Notes: a model not told the origin generated them from the letters alone. 36,315 nucleotides of DNA from Hofstenia miamia (GCA_900660155.1 CABFPE010000861.1:59620-95934), one strand, 5' to 3'. Shown: positions 8,701 to 19,929, numbered from the stretch's first letter. Made by a program: numbers and translations.

Positions 8701-11700
8701 ATGAACTAAAGTATCGAAGCGAGGAGAGGAACCTTCGAAGTGGATTCTGAGACGATTGTTAGGCTTCACTTCCATCACGGTAACTAAACATACCAGCCAA
8801 GGATGAAGTGGGTCGACTGCCTCGAGCTTCATTCCAGGATCAAGCTTAGCCGAAGCTCGCAGCCGACTAACACAATTTGTAAAAATACTTTCTGGGGCAA
8901 ACTCCTCTGATGGAGCATAACGGGTCCAAGAAAATGCCACTTTTCTTTTATAAGGACGTTTTGCAACTACGGGTCCATCTAAAAGTAAAAGATAAAAAAA
9001 CAGATACTATCTTACAACACCAAACAAGCAAATTTAAAAAATCACAAGAGAATCAATCTAATAAACTTCAAAATTTTACGGCTTAAAACAAGAACCTGTA
9101 ATAAAACAATATGTAAACATATTTAATACGAGAACACCTCTTTACCTCAGCCATTATCAGAACAAATGTTCTCACTGAACCTAAAAAAATTCAAAACTTT
9201 AATAATAAGTGGAAGCATTGACATTCCCAAAGTCAAAGTTTCAACGCATTTATTTTTAAAGACATTATTATTATTATTATTAATTTTAAACATCAAATTT
9301 AAAACATCATCAAAATAGCATATCTTAATGCACGCAGCGTGACAGCTCACAGGGAAGAGATTAGAGAAATGTTTGATAAATAGCTGGAAACACTGTATTT
9401 GCTTACACAGACTTGGTTAAATTATACTCCAACTAATTTGTTTCAGCTTAGCAAAGAGAAGTACCGAGTCTTTAGGAAAGACCGAGGGTCTAGAGGAGGC
9501 GGACTGATGTTAATGATGCCAAAAACTATGAATGCAAGTAGAATTCAAAATTTAGAAATGAAACATTCACATTTTGAAAGCATGTTGGTTAAATCAACCA
9601 AAGTAAAACGTGTAACTTTTCAAGTTTGATTAATGTTAGCTACTGTCCAAACAAAAATTATAGCAGTTAATTCATAGACAGTAAAATCATAGAGGTTCAA
9701 ACAGCAAGGACTACGTGCAATAATGTTTTACTGTAGGTGATTTTAATATCAATTACCTTTCAAAACCTGGCAAAAATTACATTGATAGGCTTTGCATAGA
9801 ACTTGGATTAGAAAATGTCAATAATGCAGCTCTTAATCATGATAACGCTTTGTTACACTATTTAATAAGAAATACAGAATATGGGAATTATAGAACTTAT
9901 ATTCTTGACTGTTACTGTGATCACAATTTGGGTTTATATGTAAGAAACAAACTGTGCCATGATAGAACCCGCAAAAAAGTTTATACTCGCAGTTTTACAG
10001 ACTTTGATGAAAACTTTTTTGTCTAATCTCTTGAGAATGTTGCGTGGAATTTTATCTATACGTTGAACAGCTCAAACGATATGTTTAAGTTCATATTAAA
10101 AGAAATCGGTGACTGTTTAAATAAAGTAGCCCCAGTTAAGTTCAGATACGTTAAGGTTAATAAATACAATTTAACTTAAAATAACAGCATCAAAGATCTA
10201 GAAGATGAAAAGAAGAGAGCTTGAAGAATTTTAAATTCAAACAACTCACGCATCAACATCGAGTATTACAAAGAAGTTAAGAGCAGACAAAAACCAAATG
10301 GAAGTTTATAAACCGTTTTTTAATCAATGAAAAAGGAATGTCTTGCAACATAAGGGAAATCAAAATTGACAATACCATGCGCCAAGACAAATGCCATAGC
10401 AAATCATTTAAATGAAAGTTTTAAGCAATTAGGAACATACAATGGAAAAGAGGTAAAATACCAAAATAAAATAAAACCTCGACGTACAAAATTTAGTTTT
10501 CATTACATAAACAGCTTTGAGCTAAGCAAGGTAATAGCTAAGTTAGATCCCAATATATCATCTGGAAATAGTAGGATTCCAATATTTGTTATTAACAATT
10601 TTTCAAAATACTTTGGTAAATATTTGTTTGCATGCAATTATGCAATACACTCATCAGAATTTCCTGATGTACTTAAGAAGTCAGACATCACTCCAATATT
10701 TAAAAAAGGAGACTCAACAAATGCGGTAAATTACAGACCTGTAGCAATTACGAACCCGTTTTCTAAAATATCTGAAAACTTTTATGTAGTCAAATAAACA
10801 AATATTTGAAAGATTATGATATTCTAGCTTCAAATCAGTTTGGATTTCGTGAAGGTTTTAGCACTACAGATGCGTTACTAAAATTAGTAGAGAGAATATT
10901 TGCAGGAGTATAGCATTGCTTGATTTAAGCAAGGCTTTGGACAGCATAAACTTTGAAATTCTCGATAAGAAATTGTTGTGTTATGGATTTGACACTAAAG
11001 CCCGCACTCTAATAAGTAGCTTTCTAAACAACAGACAACAAAGAGTAAAAATAACATATTTTCAAAATACATAAGAACAAGCAAAGGCGTTCCTCAAGGA
11101 ACTGTAATGAGCCCCATCCTGTTTACGTTATATATTAATGACATGGCTGACTACATTAAGGAGGCAGATCTACTGCAGTATGCAGATGATACATGCATCA
11201 TAAGTAGGAATACAAGGGCAGTTATAGCAACAAAAAAATTTAGAGAAATACATCTAAACAATTAAAAAATATTTTGATGAGTATAAACTTTCAATGAATA
11301 GGGAAAAAACACAAATCATTATACTTAGCCCAAGTAATGTAAAAGAAGTCGCCAGCACAATATCTTTAAAAGTCTGATGATGTGCAATCAATTCCACAAA
11401 CACATAAAGTGAGTTATTTAGGTGTAGAAATCGAAAATGACTTGAGTTTCAGCTGGTTCATGAAAAATAAGATTAGCAGTATGGCAACTGGCATGCACTG
11501 CTTAAAGCAAATAAGAACAGTGACCAGATGCAAAGATCTTATTTTCACACTTGTATTGAGACATTTCACGTATGCATGCATACTACTAAATGGGCTATAT
11601 ATAGCAGAAATTGAGAGGTTAAACAGGATTTTTAACCGATCTCAACATTATTCAACATCAGTAAACAAAACATAAACAAGAAACTATAAGAACTACAAAT

Positions 11701-12413
11701 ACTATCCCAAGGTATTATATTCAATATGCAAGCCTTGTAGAAATCTATAAACATACAAATAGAATAAAAAATTCTTAGGTTTTCTAAACAATTATTTTAG
11801 AGACCATATCCGTACAAGTAAATGCATAAGTATCTGTAAGATACAAACTTCAGAATGCAATGCATGGAACAGACTTCCTCGGGAAATTAGAAGTGCTGAA
11901 TCATTACATATTTTCAAAAGGAAATTAAAACAAAACCTACTTGCACACCAAAAAATCTTAGATGCCTCAAAACGCTTAAACACCTGGCAAAACATATTAT
12001 AGTGTAATTCATAATTTTAAATCTGTTTGTATTGTGTGTATTTTTAATCAATTTTATTTTAACGTGTTGTAGCCTAGTTAATTTTAATTGTACGTTGTTT
12101 GTGTATATATCTTTGTAAATTTGTATCTATGTAAATACTAATATGAATTGCAAAATTGTATATATGCAGCAATGTGCAAAAATTAACAGAATATAGATAT
12201 AACATTATTATTATTATTATTATTAATTATTATTATTATTATGAATTTTTGACTGGTGGAAAAATTTTTTCATAATAGGATCCATTTTAAATTAAATAAA
12301 TAAATGCTATAATTATGTGAAGTTATTTAGTAAAGAAGTTTACATTTCCAAGTTCAGAAACAATGATCTTAACAGATTAGATAATTTCTTAGCAAAACAA
12401 TTAAAACAAGTGN

Positions 12414-12462
<49 letters not shown>

Positions 12463-13957
12463 GATGAATAATGTAAAAAGACTTACATTTATTAGTGTCT
12501 GAAGAAGGTGGTCTTCCTTTGCGAGGTGGTGCTTGTTCATTAGAAAAACTTACGGGAGATGGTTGTCTTCGTTTATTACCGCGGCGTTCATCAGTGAGAT
12601 GCGGCGGCGGCGACGACTGCAAAGGCAAAGCCTCAACATTGCTCGTCATTTCATTCTAAAACAGCACCATCCCTTAATGAATGAAAAGTTGGAATTAATA
12701 AGAGACATTTATGCAAATTAGAAACAGGGGAAACTGTATAGATAGAACACGTCTTTGTCAGCATATTTAAAAAATGTAAAAAATAAAAATTATTTTTAAC
12801 GAAATGTAATGTGTAATTAACCAAATATTTAATCGTTTAAACCGACGACTAGACTAAGCTGATGATGGGACATTACAAAGGAATACTCAATATTCAATAT
12901 AATGAGAATAAATATTTAATGCGGATCAAAACACTTACATATGACAAATGTATTGAATTTAAAAAGAAACCAGTTATCAAAAAATCTCTTATTAGCAAAT
13001 AAACGTCACGGGAAGCCATAGCAACGCTAATTCACAGGTGGCGTCCAGCCAATCACAACGCTTTCAGTTGATTTAAGTGCATATGAAAATATACTGGCAA
13101 GAATAATTATACATAATAAACAAGACATAGGAAACTATTTATAGTCAAACAAGCGATTAAAAGATTCGCGTTCGTAGGTGGATTAACCATTGTCGTAATA
13201 AAATAATACACATTTAAATACTAATAAAAATTAAAGTCATATACAAAATTTAGCAACATGCGCATTGATATAATACACTAAAACTCAAAAACTTAGAAAT
13301 CAAGACTTGAAACACGGATGCTGTTAAACTAGAACAAAATAAATAGGAAACATTTGAATAGACGTCAACTGGAAATCAATAAATTAAAATCGATTTATCC
13401 CATGAGATAAACAATAACTTTACGGTGGTTTCAAAATGATTAAAAATTAATATTTTTATGACCATAAATATTTGACTGTCTATTGTAACTATAAACTAAC
13501 AAAAATATTTTCTATCAATTTTCTTCAAGCCAAATACGAAATTTGGGATTTCAACACATCCATGGATGAGGCTGCTGCTTCATTACTATGATGAGAATTT
13601 GTAATCAAAATATTCCTGTCTTTGTAGTACAAGAAAATATAAATTTTTCAATGGAAAATACAACTTTTGCAAAAAAACTGAAATTCTCCCATACCCAGTG
13701 TTCAAATAATAAAACGGTCTAAAGTAATTACAGAAATAATTCGCGCCAACGCAATGAAAGAAGGACGACAACCAAGAGAAGACAATTCTCCATCGAGGAG
13801 ACTTTTCAGATTTTACTGGAATAAAAAGCATTATAAATTGTAAAAATATTTAGGGTTAGAATGAATATTTCGAAACAAACAATGGAAAACTTACCTCTAA
13901 ATGCTGCTTGGCTTGGTTTCTAGTAACGCGCTTATCATACATAACAGAAGCATCCAT
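5563..13957 (-). CDS. l(3)mbt-like (L3MBTL family): L3MBTL / lethal(3)malignant brain tumor-like chromatin protein (nine coding exons)
   Basis: The joined coding exons on the minus strand are 13957-13895, 12655-12487, 8978-8672, 7982-7717, 7670-7474, 7404-7205, 7161-6946, 6738-6528 and 5715-5563: 1782 nt, 593 residues plus stop. Every junction is GT-AG and in phase. The start is the ATG at 13957, immediately preceded by an in-frame TAA. Domain order is basic/proline-rich N-terminus (1-90), MBT1 (about 93-194), an abbreviated MBT2 (about 203-269), MBT3 (about 275-382), C2HC finger (394-420), serine-rich linker, and SAM (about 521-588). This is the L3MBTL1/3/4 architecture; the family acts in the nucleus in Polycomb-related repression, compacting chromatin through methyl-lysine readout. 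Here the canonical pocket appears lost (see findings). At 593 residues it is shorter than vertebrate and fly relatives. Orthology within the family cannot be fixed by eye. Confidence 0.93.
5716..6527 (-). other. Intron 8 of the L3MBTL-like gene
   Basis: 812 nt with GTTTCA donor and TTTTAG acceptor. It holds an antisense reverse-transcriptase scrap (see 5880-6060) and a 63-codon plus-strand open frame at 6077-6268 that resembles nothing known to me and is probably repeat-derived. Confidence 0.7.
5880..6060 (+). mobile_element. Reverse-transcriptase scrap, motif C to D (decayed)
   Basis: Inside intron 8, on the strand opposite the gene, one frame reads SGDNLQLFANSESIKANLHN, close to the YADDLQLFA form of motif C with the catalytic residues mutated. 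About 38 codons later another frame reads FNLIINQDKHVV, the N-L-x-I-N-x-D-K motif D. Order and spacing fit a non-LTR reverse transcriptase. No terminus is visible. Confidence 0.5.
6528..6738 (-). CDS. l(3)mbt-like (L3MBTL family): L3MBTL-like, coding exon 8 (linker and start of SAM)
   Basis: Residues 473-543. A linker leads into SRWSPQQVAQFVKSLPGCER, helix 1 and the start of helix 2 of a SAM domain. The acceptor is GTTTAG|GAG and the donor CAG|GTTTCA, phase 0. Confidence 0.92.
6946..7161 (-). CDS. l(3)mbt-like (L3MBTL family): L3MBTL-like, coding exon 7 (second half of C2HC finger, linker)
   Basis: Residues 401-472 plus two bases. GHVKGPRYGTHHNSAGCP completes the FCS/MYT-type C2HC finger; the GPRYGTH form resembles L3MBTL3/4 more than L3MBTL1. 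ARSPLPDRL and a Ser/Gly/Asp-rich linker follow. An (AT)n run lies in the next intron. Confidence 0.93.
7205..7404 (-). CDS. l(3)mbt-like (L3MBTL family): L3MBTL-like, coding exon 6 (rest of MBT3, first half of C2HC finger)
   Basis: Residues 335-400 plus two bases. RIRMDGWSEDRLSFWLDADS and PDIWPPGSC complete MBT3; CPTPGCRG starts the zinc finger, and its codon is split by a 43-nt intron. The acceptor is TTACAG|GTG and the donor GG|GTTTGC. Confidence 0.94.
7474..7670 (-). CDS. l(3)mbt-like (L3MBTL family): L3MBTL-like, coding exon 5 (start of MBT3)
   Basis: Residues 269-334. CYWAHY matches the W-x-x-Y opening of an MBT arm, followed by IDLKIGSRIEVVDKFNNALIR, the first barrel strand of MBT3. 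The part of MBT2 that should precede it (D-W, Y-W, SP-IHPVGWC, PP) is not encoded here or in exon 4. The donor is GAG|GTAAAC, phase 0. Confidence 0.92.
7717..7982 (-). CDS. l(3)mbt-like (L3MBTL family): L3MBTL-like, coding exon 4 (end of MBT1, first part of MBT2)
   Basis: Residues 180-268 plus a split glycine codon. It opens with GWSESIGRRITPP, the closing strand of MBT1, then begins MBT2 with FNIFQYVHEF and GANLEAINRDTQ, ending WLLVGFHG. The donor G|GTTTGA leads into a 46-nt intron. Confidence 0.92.
8672..8978 (-). CDS. l(3)mbt-like (L3MBTL family): L3MBTL-like, coding exon 3 (MBT repeat 1)
   Basis: Residues 78-179, with the codon for 180 split. Contains FSWTRY, PGMKLEAVDPLHPWLVCLV and RLRIHFEG...HADSPFLFPLG, the arm and barrel of a first MBT repeat. 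The acceptor is TTTTAG|ATG, and the donor GG|GTTAGT is phase 2. It is the first exon after the retrotransposon-bearing intron 2. Confidence 0.93.
9262..9285. repeat. (ATT)n direct repeat at the 5' flank of the retrotransposon
   Basis: Reads AC, then six ATT units, then AATT. The same sequence with one more unit occurs at 12202-12228 at the element's 3' end, so the two may be the target-site duplication. Confidence 0.6.
9286..12240 (+). mobile_element. Jockey/CR1-like non-LTR retrotransposon, ORF2 only, inactivated
   Basis: Plus-strand pieces in shifting frames cover an entire ORF2. The endonuclease opens with IAYLNARSVTAHREEI (about 9315), then LLTQTWLN, GDFN (9736-9747) and a DH pair near 9920. 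The reverse transcriptase follows: TPIFKKGDSTNAVNYRPVAI (about 10692-10751), QFGFREGFSTTDALL, LLDLSKALDSI (motif A), GVPQGTVMSPILFTLYIND (motif B, from 11086), YADD (11179-11190), YLGVEIE, and a C-terminal NAWNRLPREIRS block ending at a stop near 12000. A 3' UTR and an (ATT)n tail end it. No ORF1 is present: the sequence starts at the endonuclease, so it is 5'-truncated or belongs to a type lacking ORF1. Many stops and frameshifts make it inactive. It lies antisense within the L3MBTL-like gene. Confidence 0.92.
12202..12241. repeat. (ATT)n tail of the retrotransposon
   Basis: Two consecutive ATT runs separated by AATT. The first run with its flanks matches 9262-9285. Such a simple-repeat 3' end is usual for several non-LTR clades. 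Confidence 0.75.
12413..12462. repeat. (TTA)n microsatellite with an assembly n at its start
   Basis: About 16 TTA/ATT units directly follow the n at 12413, just inside intron 2 of the L3MBTL-like gene. Repeat length and the missing bases are uncertain here. Confidence 0.9.
12487..12655 (-). CDS. l(3)mbt-like (L3MBTL family): L3MBTL-like, coding exon 2
   Basis: Residues 22-77 plus one base. The acceptor is TTTTAG|AAT and the donor T|GTAAGT. It encodes a proline-, serine- and arginine-rich, disordered-looking stretch with basic clusters (GNKRRQP, RKGRPP), plausibly nuclear-localising. The (TTA)n tract and the assembly n at 12413 begin about 24 nt past the donor. Confidence 0.85.
12656..13894 (-). 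other. Intron 1 of the L3MBTL-like gene
   Basis: 1239 nt. A GC-richer patch lies at 13020-13075, containing a CCAATC box and the word AGGTGGCG; a second, at 13736-13810, is open in more than one frame. Neither could be tied to an exon that fits the phase of exons 1 and 2. The 81-codon minus-strand frame at 13586-13831 is not recognisable. Confidence 0.5.
13895..13957 (-). CDS. l(3)mbt-like (L3MBTL family): L3MBTL-like, coding exon 1
   Basis: Residues 1-21, starting MDASVMYDKRVTRNQAK. The ATG is flanked upstream by an in-frame TAA, so translation cannot start further 5' on this exon. It ends in a strong donor, GAG|GTAAGT, phase 0, and is followed by a 1239-nt intron. Confidence 0.8.
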
Positions 13958-16900
13958 TTACCTCTAATGATAATGTTAATTAAAACTAACCACAAGTCAG
14001 CCGCAGCCGGGATCCAATCAGATCTCTAATTAAGATGATAACGCCGCAATCCTTCGTAGAAATCAAATACAAAATTGATAATTCTAATTGCTTAGCAGTC
14101 ATCACACCACGGGAGATTCGACCAATGAAAAATTATTTCAAGTGATCATTGCATTTGCATAAATATTGTTCAGAAACAACATCCGGCCTTATGATAAATG
14201 AAAAAACTCATTTTTAAATAGATTTTTTAAAATAGTAACAGCGGCACAAAGGTAAGCATCCCATATAAAGACTGTTAAAACTTACAAAGACATGAATGAT
14301 TGGACATAAATTGATAAAAATACTTTCAAAAAGTATAAATTTAAAGGATAAGTTAAATACTGTAGACACTATCGAAATATCTGCACAAAAGAAATAAATT
14401 TACCCCGATATTATCTTAAAAATAATAACCATGTTTACTGAAATTTCACAAACGTACAATTTTATAAGAACAATGGGGCATGGGCTAAAATATGAACAAA
14501 ATATAAACAACTTCCACTTATAAAAATAAAAAACCCCAGGCTGAGCAAAATTGATTACTAGCTGTCATAGAACAAAATGAAAGGCAAATATCGTCGGTGG
14601 ATGTTAAAAATATTTTTAGAATTGCAAAATGTAACTTAAATGAATATTTTCGAGCAACCGTAGATGGGAATAATTGAAATCATAGAGAAGTATCGTGATT
14701 GGCGGAAGATTTATAAATAAAATTTCAACGACGAGAAACTTACGAGATGAGCAGTGCGCAACGTCAGTACAATATTTGATAAATTTATTTGTCTAATGAA
14801 AGTTAAACAATCGTATGCACAAGTGATATCCACCAGCGCTGGCAAGGAAATTATTGCCACAAAGAGAAGTGCATCAATAAATTAAAAACAAAGTTAGATA
14901 TGTGATGAAAGAGACGTAGTCAGCTAGAAAAAAATAGTTCATTGATATGATCAGAGGCGTATCCAGTAATATCGTTACGCAGAATTGGCTTAAGAAAAAT
15001 TTTTGATAGATAATACAACAGGACAAAAGGCCCAAAAATTGAATCGATAAATTTTACTTTGAGTTACGAACACTGCTTCAAATTCACACTAATGCTTCCA
15101 GTTACAGGGGCAATATTTCATTGAGGTTATTGTTGAAAAACCAAATTAATCTCTTATATTTTAGAGAATTTTTGGATCACTGGAAACTTGATAATAAAAG
15201 TTTTTTAGATCAATTTTTAAGTAAAATTCGTAAGTTAATATTTTCCTACGAAACAAAAACAACATTCAGTTATAGTACTCTAACCTTAAACTAAAAAGAA
15301 ATTTCAACAATTGATATATTTCAATATGCTGAAAAAAAGTCGTAATTTATTAAAACAAAATGCAGCAACAAGTGGAAAAGCCTACGCACATGTAATGATA
15401 CGGATATAACCTAAAGCAGTCCGGGGACTTTCGAAAAAATTTCACTATACTATAAAAAGGTATGGAGAGGATTTTAATCTTTTTCAAAAATTCGAAATTT
15501 TCAAAGAAAACCTCTGCCACAGTAATACGTTTTAATACATTTTTTCAAAATTTCGCTAAACCTGTTAATGAATCACAATTTTCAAATTCTCTGATAGGCT
15601 TGGAGAAAATTCTTTGTAAATGTGAAAAATCGGTTCGTCCTTTAAAACAAAGGTTGAATTTTAGGCCTAAGCCCGGCCCATTTCAAATACCAATTATTCT
15701 GCCCTAACCCAGTCCAAATTATTTTTCTTTTGTTATGCACTGATAGTGTCTTTTGCCTCATTGAAGCCCATAGGCACTAGATTATGAATTTAATTGGATA
15801 ATTTGCATAATGTATTGATAAATATGTGCATGTCAGCTTTAGTTCGTCACCAATGCTAATGCATTTGGCTACTAAATAATAATGAATGTGCATTTTAACA
15901 AATGGTACCAATGAAAATAAAAAATTTCCAAATTGTTTAAATTTGTGCATAGATTAATCTTAAATCGCTTTTTGTTGTTTTTTTAAAGTTTCATCTTTCA
16001 AAATACTATAATCTCCTGCTTTTATAAATTAAAATGTGTATATTTTAATCATTTCCTTAGACTTTTATGGAAATCATAAAAATTTTGTCATTGATAATAT
16101 TGTAATGTTAAGTGAGATAATGGCGATTTTTGGCATAACTGACAACGATTTATCAATATGTTTAATCTCCAGATATGATTAACTGGTCATGGCAAAATTT
16201 TGCATTGAAATCTATTATTCAATTTAGCCGTTTGCATTTATATTCTGCTACCATTTCATCCAAAAATTTCTTAAAAATTAATTCTAGATGAAGATGCCAT
16301 TTGTTGAATTTTCAACACGTTCTACAAAACTACTGGAGCTTAACTAAAAATTTTTGAGATTTTTTAAGCGATTTTATTTAAAATGTTAATTTCTTTCACT
16401 ATAAAATGCATGTGATGTTTTAAGGAAAATAGTACTTTCCTGCATATCCAAGTAATATATCATTTCATTTAGATTTAACAAATGGTCTGTGGGAGACCTT
16501 CATTAATTCCTCTGATTTGTTCATATTACCATCCAAGCTGTTCAAATAGGCTAAATTTTCAATTTTAGACGTCTACCTGCTATGGTTTAAAAATTGCAGC
16601 CATTTATAGATAATGAGATATACTCTCTGATTTTATGAAAATATTGAAAATCACAAAACTAAACATTTTTGATTGGCCCCAAGTGATAACTGTTAGTAAT
16701 ATCAGTTGTAGAAAAATGTCTCACATATCATATCCAGTTTTAACAGCAAAAAAAAATGTATAAAATCTATAACTGAATTTAGGAAAAAATGCAAATTTTA
16801 TTTTGCTGTCATTTTACCACTGAATGCAAAAAGTTATTTTTTAGATAGATGGATATCACAAGTTTATTTTCTGTCAATCGTGAAAAATTATTGGCTACCT

Positions 16901-18960
16901 GAAAGTAGCTGAAATTGGTGTATTTTGGGTCATTAAAGAAAATATTTTTAGCTGTTTTAATTTTCTAACTTGCAGCAAGTCATTAATATTTTGCCAATAC
17001 ATAATTTTGAAGTGTATCTAAACGAGAAAATAATTTGTTTCAATTTGCAATTTAAAACTACAGGTCAAATAAAATAATTTGCAACACTAGAATGGGATAT
17101 TTAATACTACAGGTCAAATAAAAATAATTTTAAGAAGAATTTCGTTCTTTTGTTATTTAACATTTATTTCCATTTGCTAGAAAAGTATAACAAACTAAGA
17201 GTACGCCTAAAATTTTACGCCCGAAAACAGTCCAAAAAATGCCATCACGGCTGAAAAAATGAGCGTGAAATGATTTTTACGGGTGGCAATATTTGTGGGT
17301 GTCGGTGCAACATGAAAAGCATTGGATAAGCTCTGCATATTGCGTATTTTTGCTGATAGTAGCAATATCTACTTCCTGCTCTCACTTTTTGATAGAATAT
17401 TTACAACTCAAATCAATATAATTCAATCGAATGGAATCACTAAAAAAATGTGCAGTACGAGAAAAAATATTTTAAAAGCTTCTAACCAAATGGAAATTAT
17501 TGTTAAAAAGCCTTTATTTTATAGATGAAAAAACGTCAGGTGCAGATGAATGCAACATTTAGTAAGTAAATGAACTATATGAAGAGAGTAGATAAATTGT
17601 GAAGAAGTTTAAAATGACAGATACATTTGCTGAACATGTTTGCTAATGGAATATAGGATTATGTGAATTGAAATTAACTCCATTTCGACTAATAAATTTG
17701 CAGCGTAGAGCAAAGAAGAAAACGGTTTTCAAAAAATAAAACACATGAAAGAATTCCGTTTGAGAAGTTCGCCATGAGAAAATTAATTCCAAAGTCCTGA
17801 AGAATAAATTCAAATTACGTTACATATTCCATCAAAATATGGACAACGAAGCGTGTTATGAAAGGAGAATTATTCCTTTAGTATAATTGCAGTCATCGAA
17901 AAGTTTTCGATTGATTAAAATTCAGTCAACTTTTGAACATGATTTCGTAAAGTTAAATTACCATCGAATCACAAATCTAGCCAACAAAATCATATTGAAA
18001 AAAATTGTTTAAAATTTTTTTAACTGATGATACAAGTTATGAGGTCGTTCTTGTAATATTGGTTATGAGGTTGAAGAGAAACTAAAATTATGACATTCCT
18101 CTTAAGCCATTAAATGATAATTAGTACACTTAATTTCAAATCAATCCTCTCATTAAACTTTTCGTAAGTTCCATCTTTGAAGGAAAAAAAATTATTTTAC
18201 TAATAAAATATATGTAACACACCATCAGGAATAACTTTTTGAAAAAAATCAAAATTTTTTAATATAAATTCAAATGTCTGATGTGCCTAAACTACTTTAA
18301 AACTATTTAAAACATATTTTAATCAATATTTTCTAAATAATGAAAATTTACCTAAATTCAGCAAGAATCCATATGTAAAAAATGATGATATCGGAACCTG
18401 TGACACAACATACTTGCAGCTCTGATTATAAAAATGGAAGCATATTTTGGATTCGAAATCAATAATTAAAATATTCAAAATCCTAGAGACAGTTTGACAA
18501 TATTTCAAAGTTAAATGAAAAAGCCATGAACATGTCAAATTGAATTATTTCTTCAACAACTAATACTAAAGTTTGTCATTTAAAAACACAAATATTACTT
18601 AAGGTTGATAGGAATACAGCTAAAAGGTATTTTTCTAATAAATATTTTCATTTTCTTGAAGTTCAAGGTAGAAATTTAATTATCATTTGAAACTTCAAGT
18701 ACGTTTGATCAATTAATACAAGAAAATCACAGATGCTAAGAAACCGCATTTTCCCACTTAAAAAACACTTTTTGGAAAAAACGTCAAATAATTTAACCAT
18801 AAAAAACAGAAGTGAACAATATTTAATTATTAAAATTTAATTAATTTAATTCCCAAATAGAATAAATTTGGTTTTAGTATGCTGACTTTTGAACACATTA
18901 GTAAATTAGTTATAACATGTGAAGAATAAAAAACGACTCCTATTCGATTATGTGCTAATT
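13958..18960. other. 5 kb of AT-rich DNA upstream of the L3MBTL-like gene
   Basis: No coding region, RNA gene or transposon motif is supported. The promoter and 5' UTR of the L3MBTL-like gene should lie in the first few hundred bases, but no TATA or initiator can be singled out in such AT-rich sequence. A short direct repeat (17057-17130) is noted separately. The 81-codon frame at 15462-15707 and the 68-codon frame at 17322-17528 show no recognisable features. Confidence 0.5.
17057..17130. repeat. Short direct repeat, 24-25 nt twice, 49-nt period
   Basis: ACTACAGGTCAAATAAAA followed by TAATTT occurs at 17057-17080 and, with one extra A, at 17106-17130. The interval between copies is 25 nt. 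Confidence 0.75.
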
Positions 18961-19234
18961 AATCAAGAGCTCGACTTTCTTTTTCACTATGTCATCCAAA
19001 TACAAGGATGTAGGATCTATAACAGAAAATGCGACATAGACTTTAAGCGAGCTTAAAAATCACAAGTATATTTCAACTCTTCTAAACTCTAACATATGGC
19101 ACTGCAGTTCTACGTGTATTTTCCTGAGCAGTAGCTTTGGATTTACTGATAAAATTTCAATTTTTAAGGGTAATTATGATGGCTTAATTTATGCAATTTT
19201 TTGCAGCTATACACAAGATTTATGGCTGAAGATG

Positions 19235-19430
19235 ATTTACTGTTTATAGTTTGCTTTGTTTCATTTTTTAATAAATTCATAGTTTGATATTTAATATAAA
19301 TTGAATAACTTATGTTTAAACTTGAATGCGTTAATTTTTAATTTGAACAGTTTATATTTTAAATTGATTTTAATTTGAATGCAGTAATTTAAACGGTAAA
19401 AGGTGTAGTATTTGAAGTATTTATGGCTAC
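19235..19430. repeat. Dispersed repeat family 1, copy A
   Basis: Shares with 26138-26290, in the same orientation, the words GTTTATAGTTTG, TTTCATTTTTTAATAA, TAGTTTGATATTTA (or AATTTGATATTTA), GAATGCGTTA and AACGGTAAAAGGTG (or AACAGTAAAAGGTG), in the same order and spacing. By eye the copies are moderately diverged with small indels. No terminus is recognised. Confidence 0.65.
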
Positions 19431-19929
19431 ACAATACATTCTTTATCTCAATGATTTCGTTTTTCAGATAATTACGTTTCCCAACCGGATTTTTAAATAG
19501 AATTTCCTTCCTTAATTATTTTAATTCCTTTTTGATGATTCCAATGTGAAACTTAATTATTATTTCAGAAGGCAGTTTGGAACTTTCATAAATCTCCAAA
19601 TATTTTAACAAAGATTAGCAAAAAGAAACTGCTGTAATTTTGTAAACAACAAACACGTGAAAATGAAATGTTTACTTTTAGTAAAATGCGCAATTCAAAA
19701 TTATTGTATGAGAGCAAGGCCATTAATATCTAGAACTTAAAAATTTGGAAACTAAAATTCGATAAACTTCCTACACGCATTGCATTTGCTATACATTTAA
19801 AAAAGGAGGATGCTGAGTCCTTGATGAGTGTAACACATACTTTTCTCAAGTTCATATTGATCAAAATAAAAAACTATTATATACATTATCAAATGTTGAT
19901 TACTTCAATACGCCATCAATATCGTTTGC

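Larger units (their letters stand above)
8979..12486 (-). other. Intron 2 of the L3MBTL-like gene, expanded by a retrotransposon
   Basis: 3508 nt, GTAAGT donor and TTTTAG acceptor. Nearly 3 kb of it is an antisense non-LTR element; the rest is AT-rich sequence and (ATT)n tracts. It is the longest intron of the gene; the others range from 43 to 1239 nt. Confidence 0.8.

Noticed and set aside
12340..12540. Frame encoding a run of Asn (minus) or Leu (plus)
   Set aside because: It is the translation of the (TTA)n microsatellite across the assembly n, not a gene.
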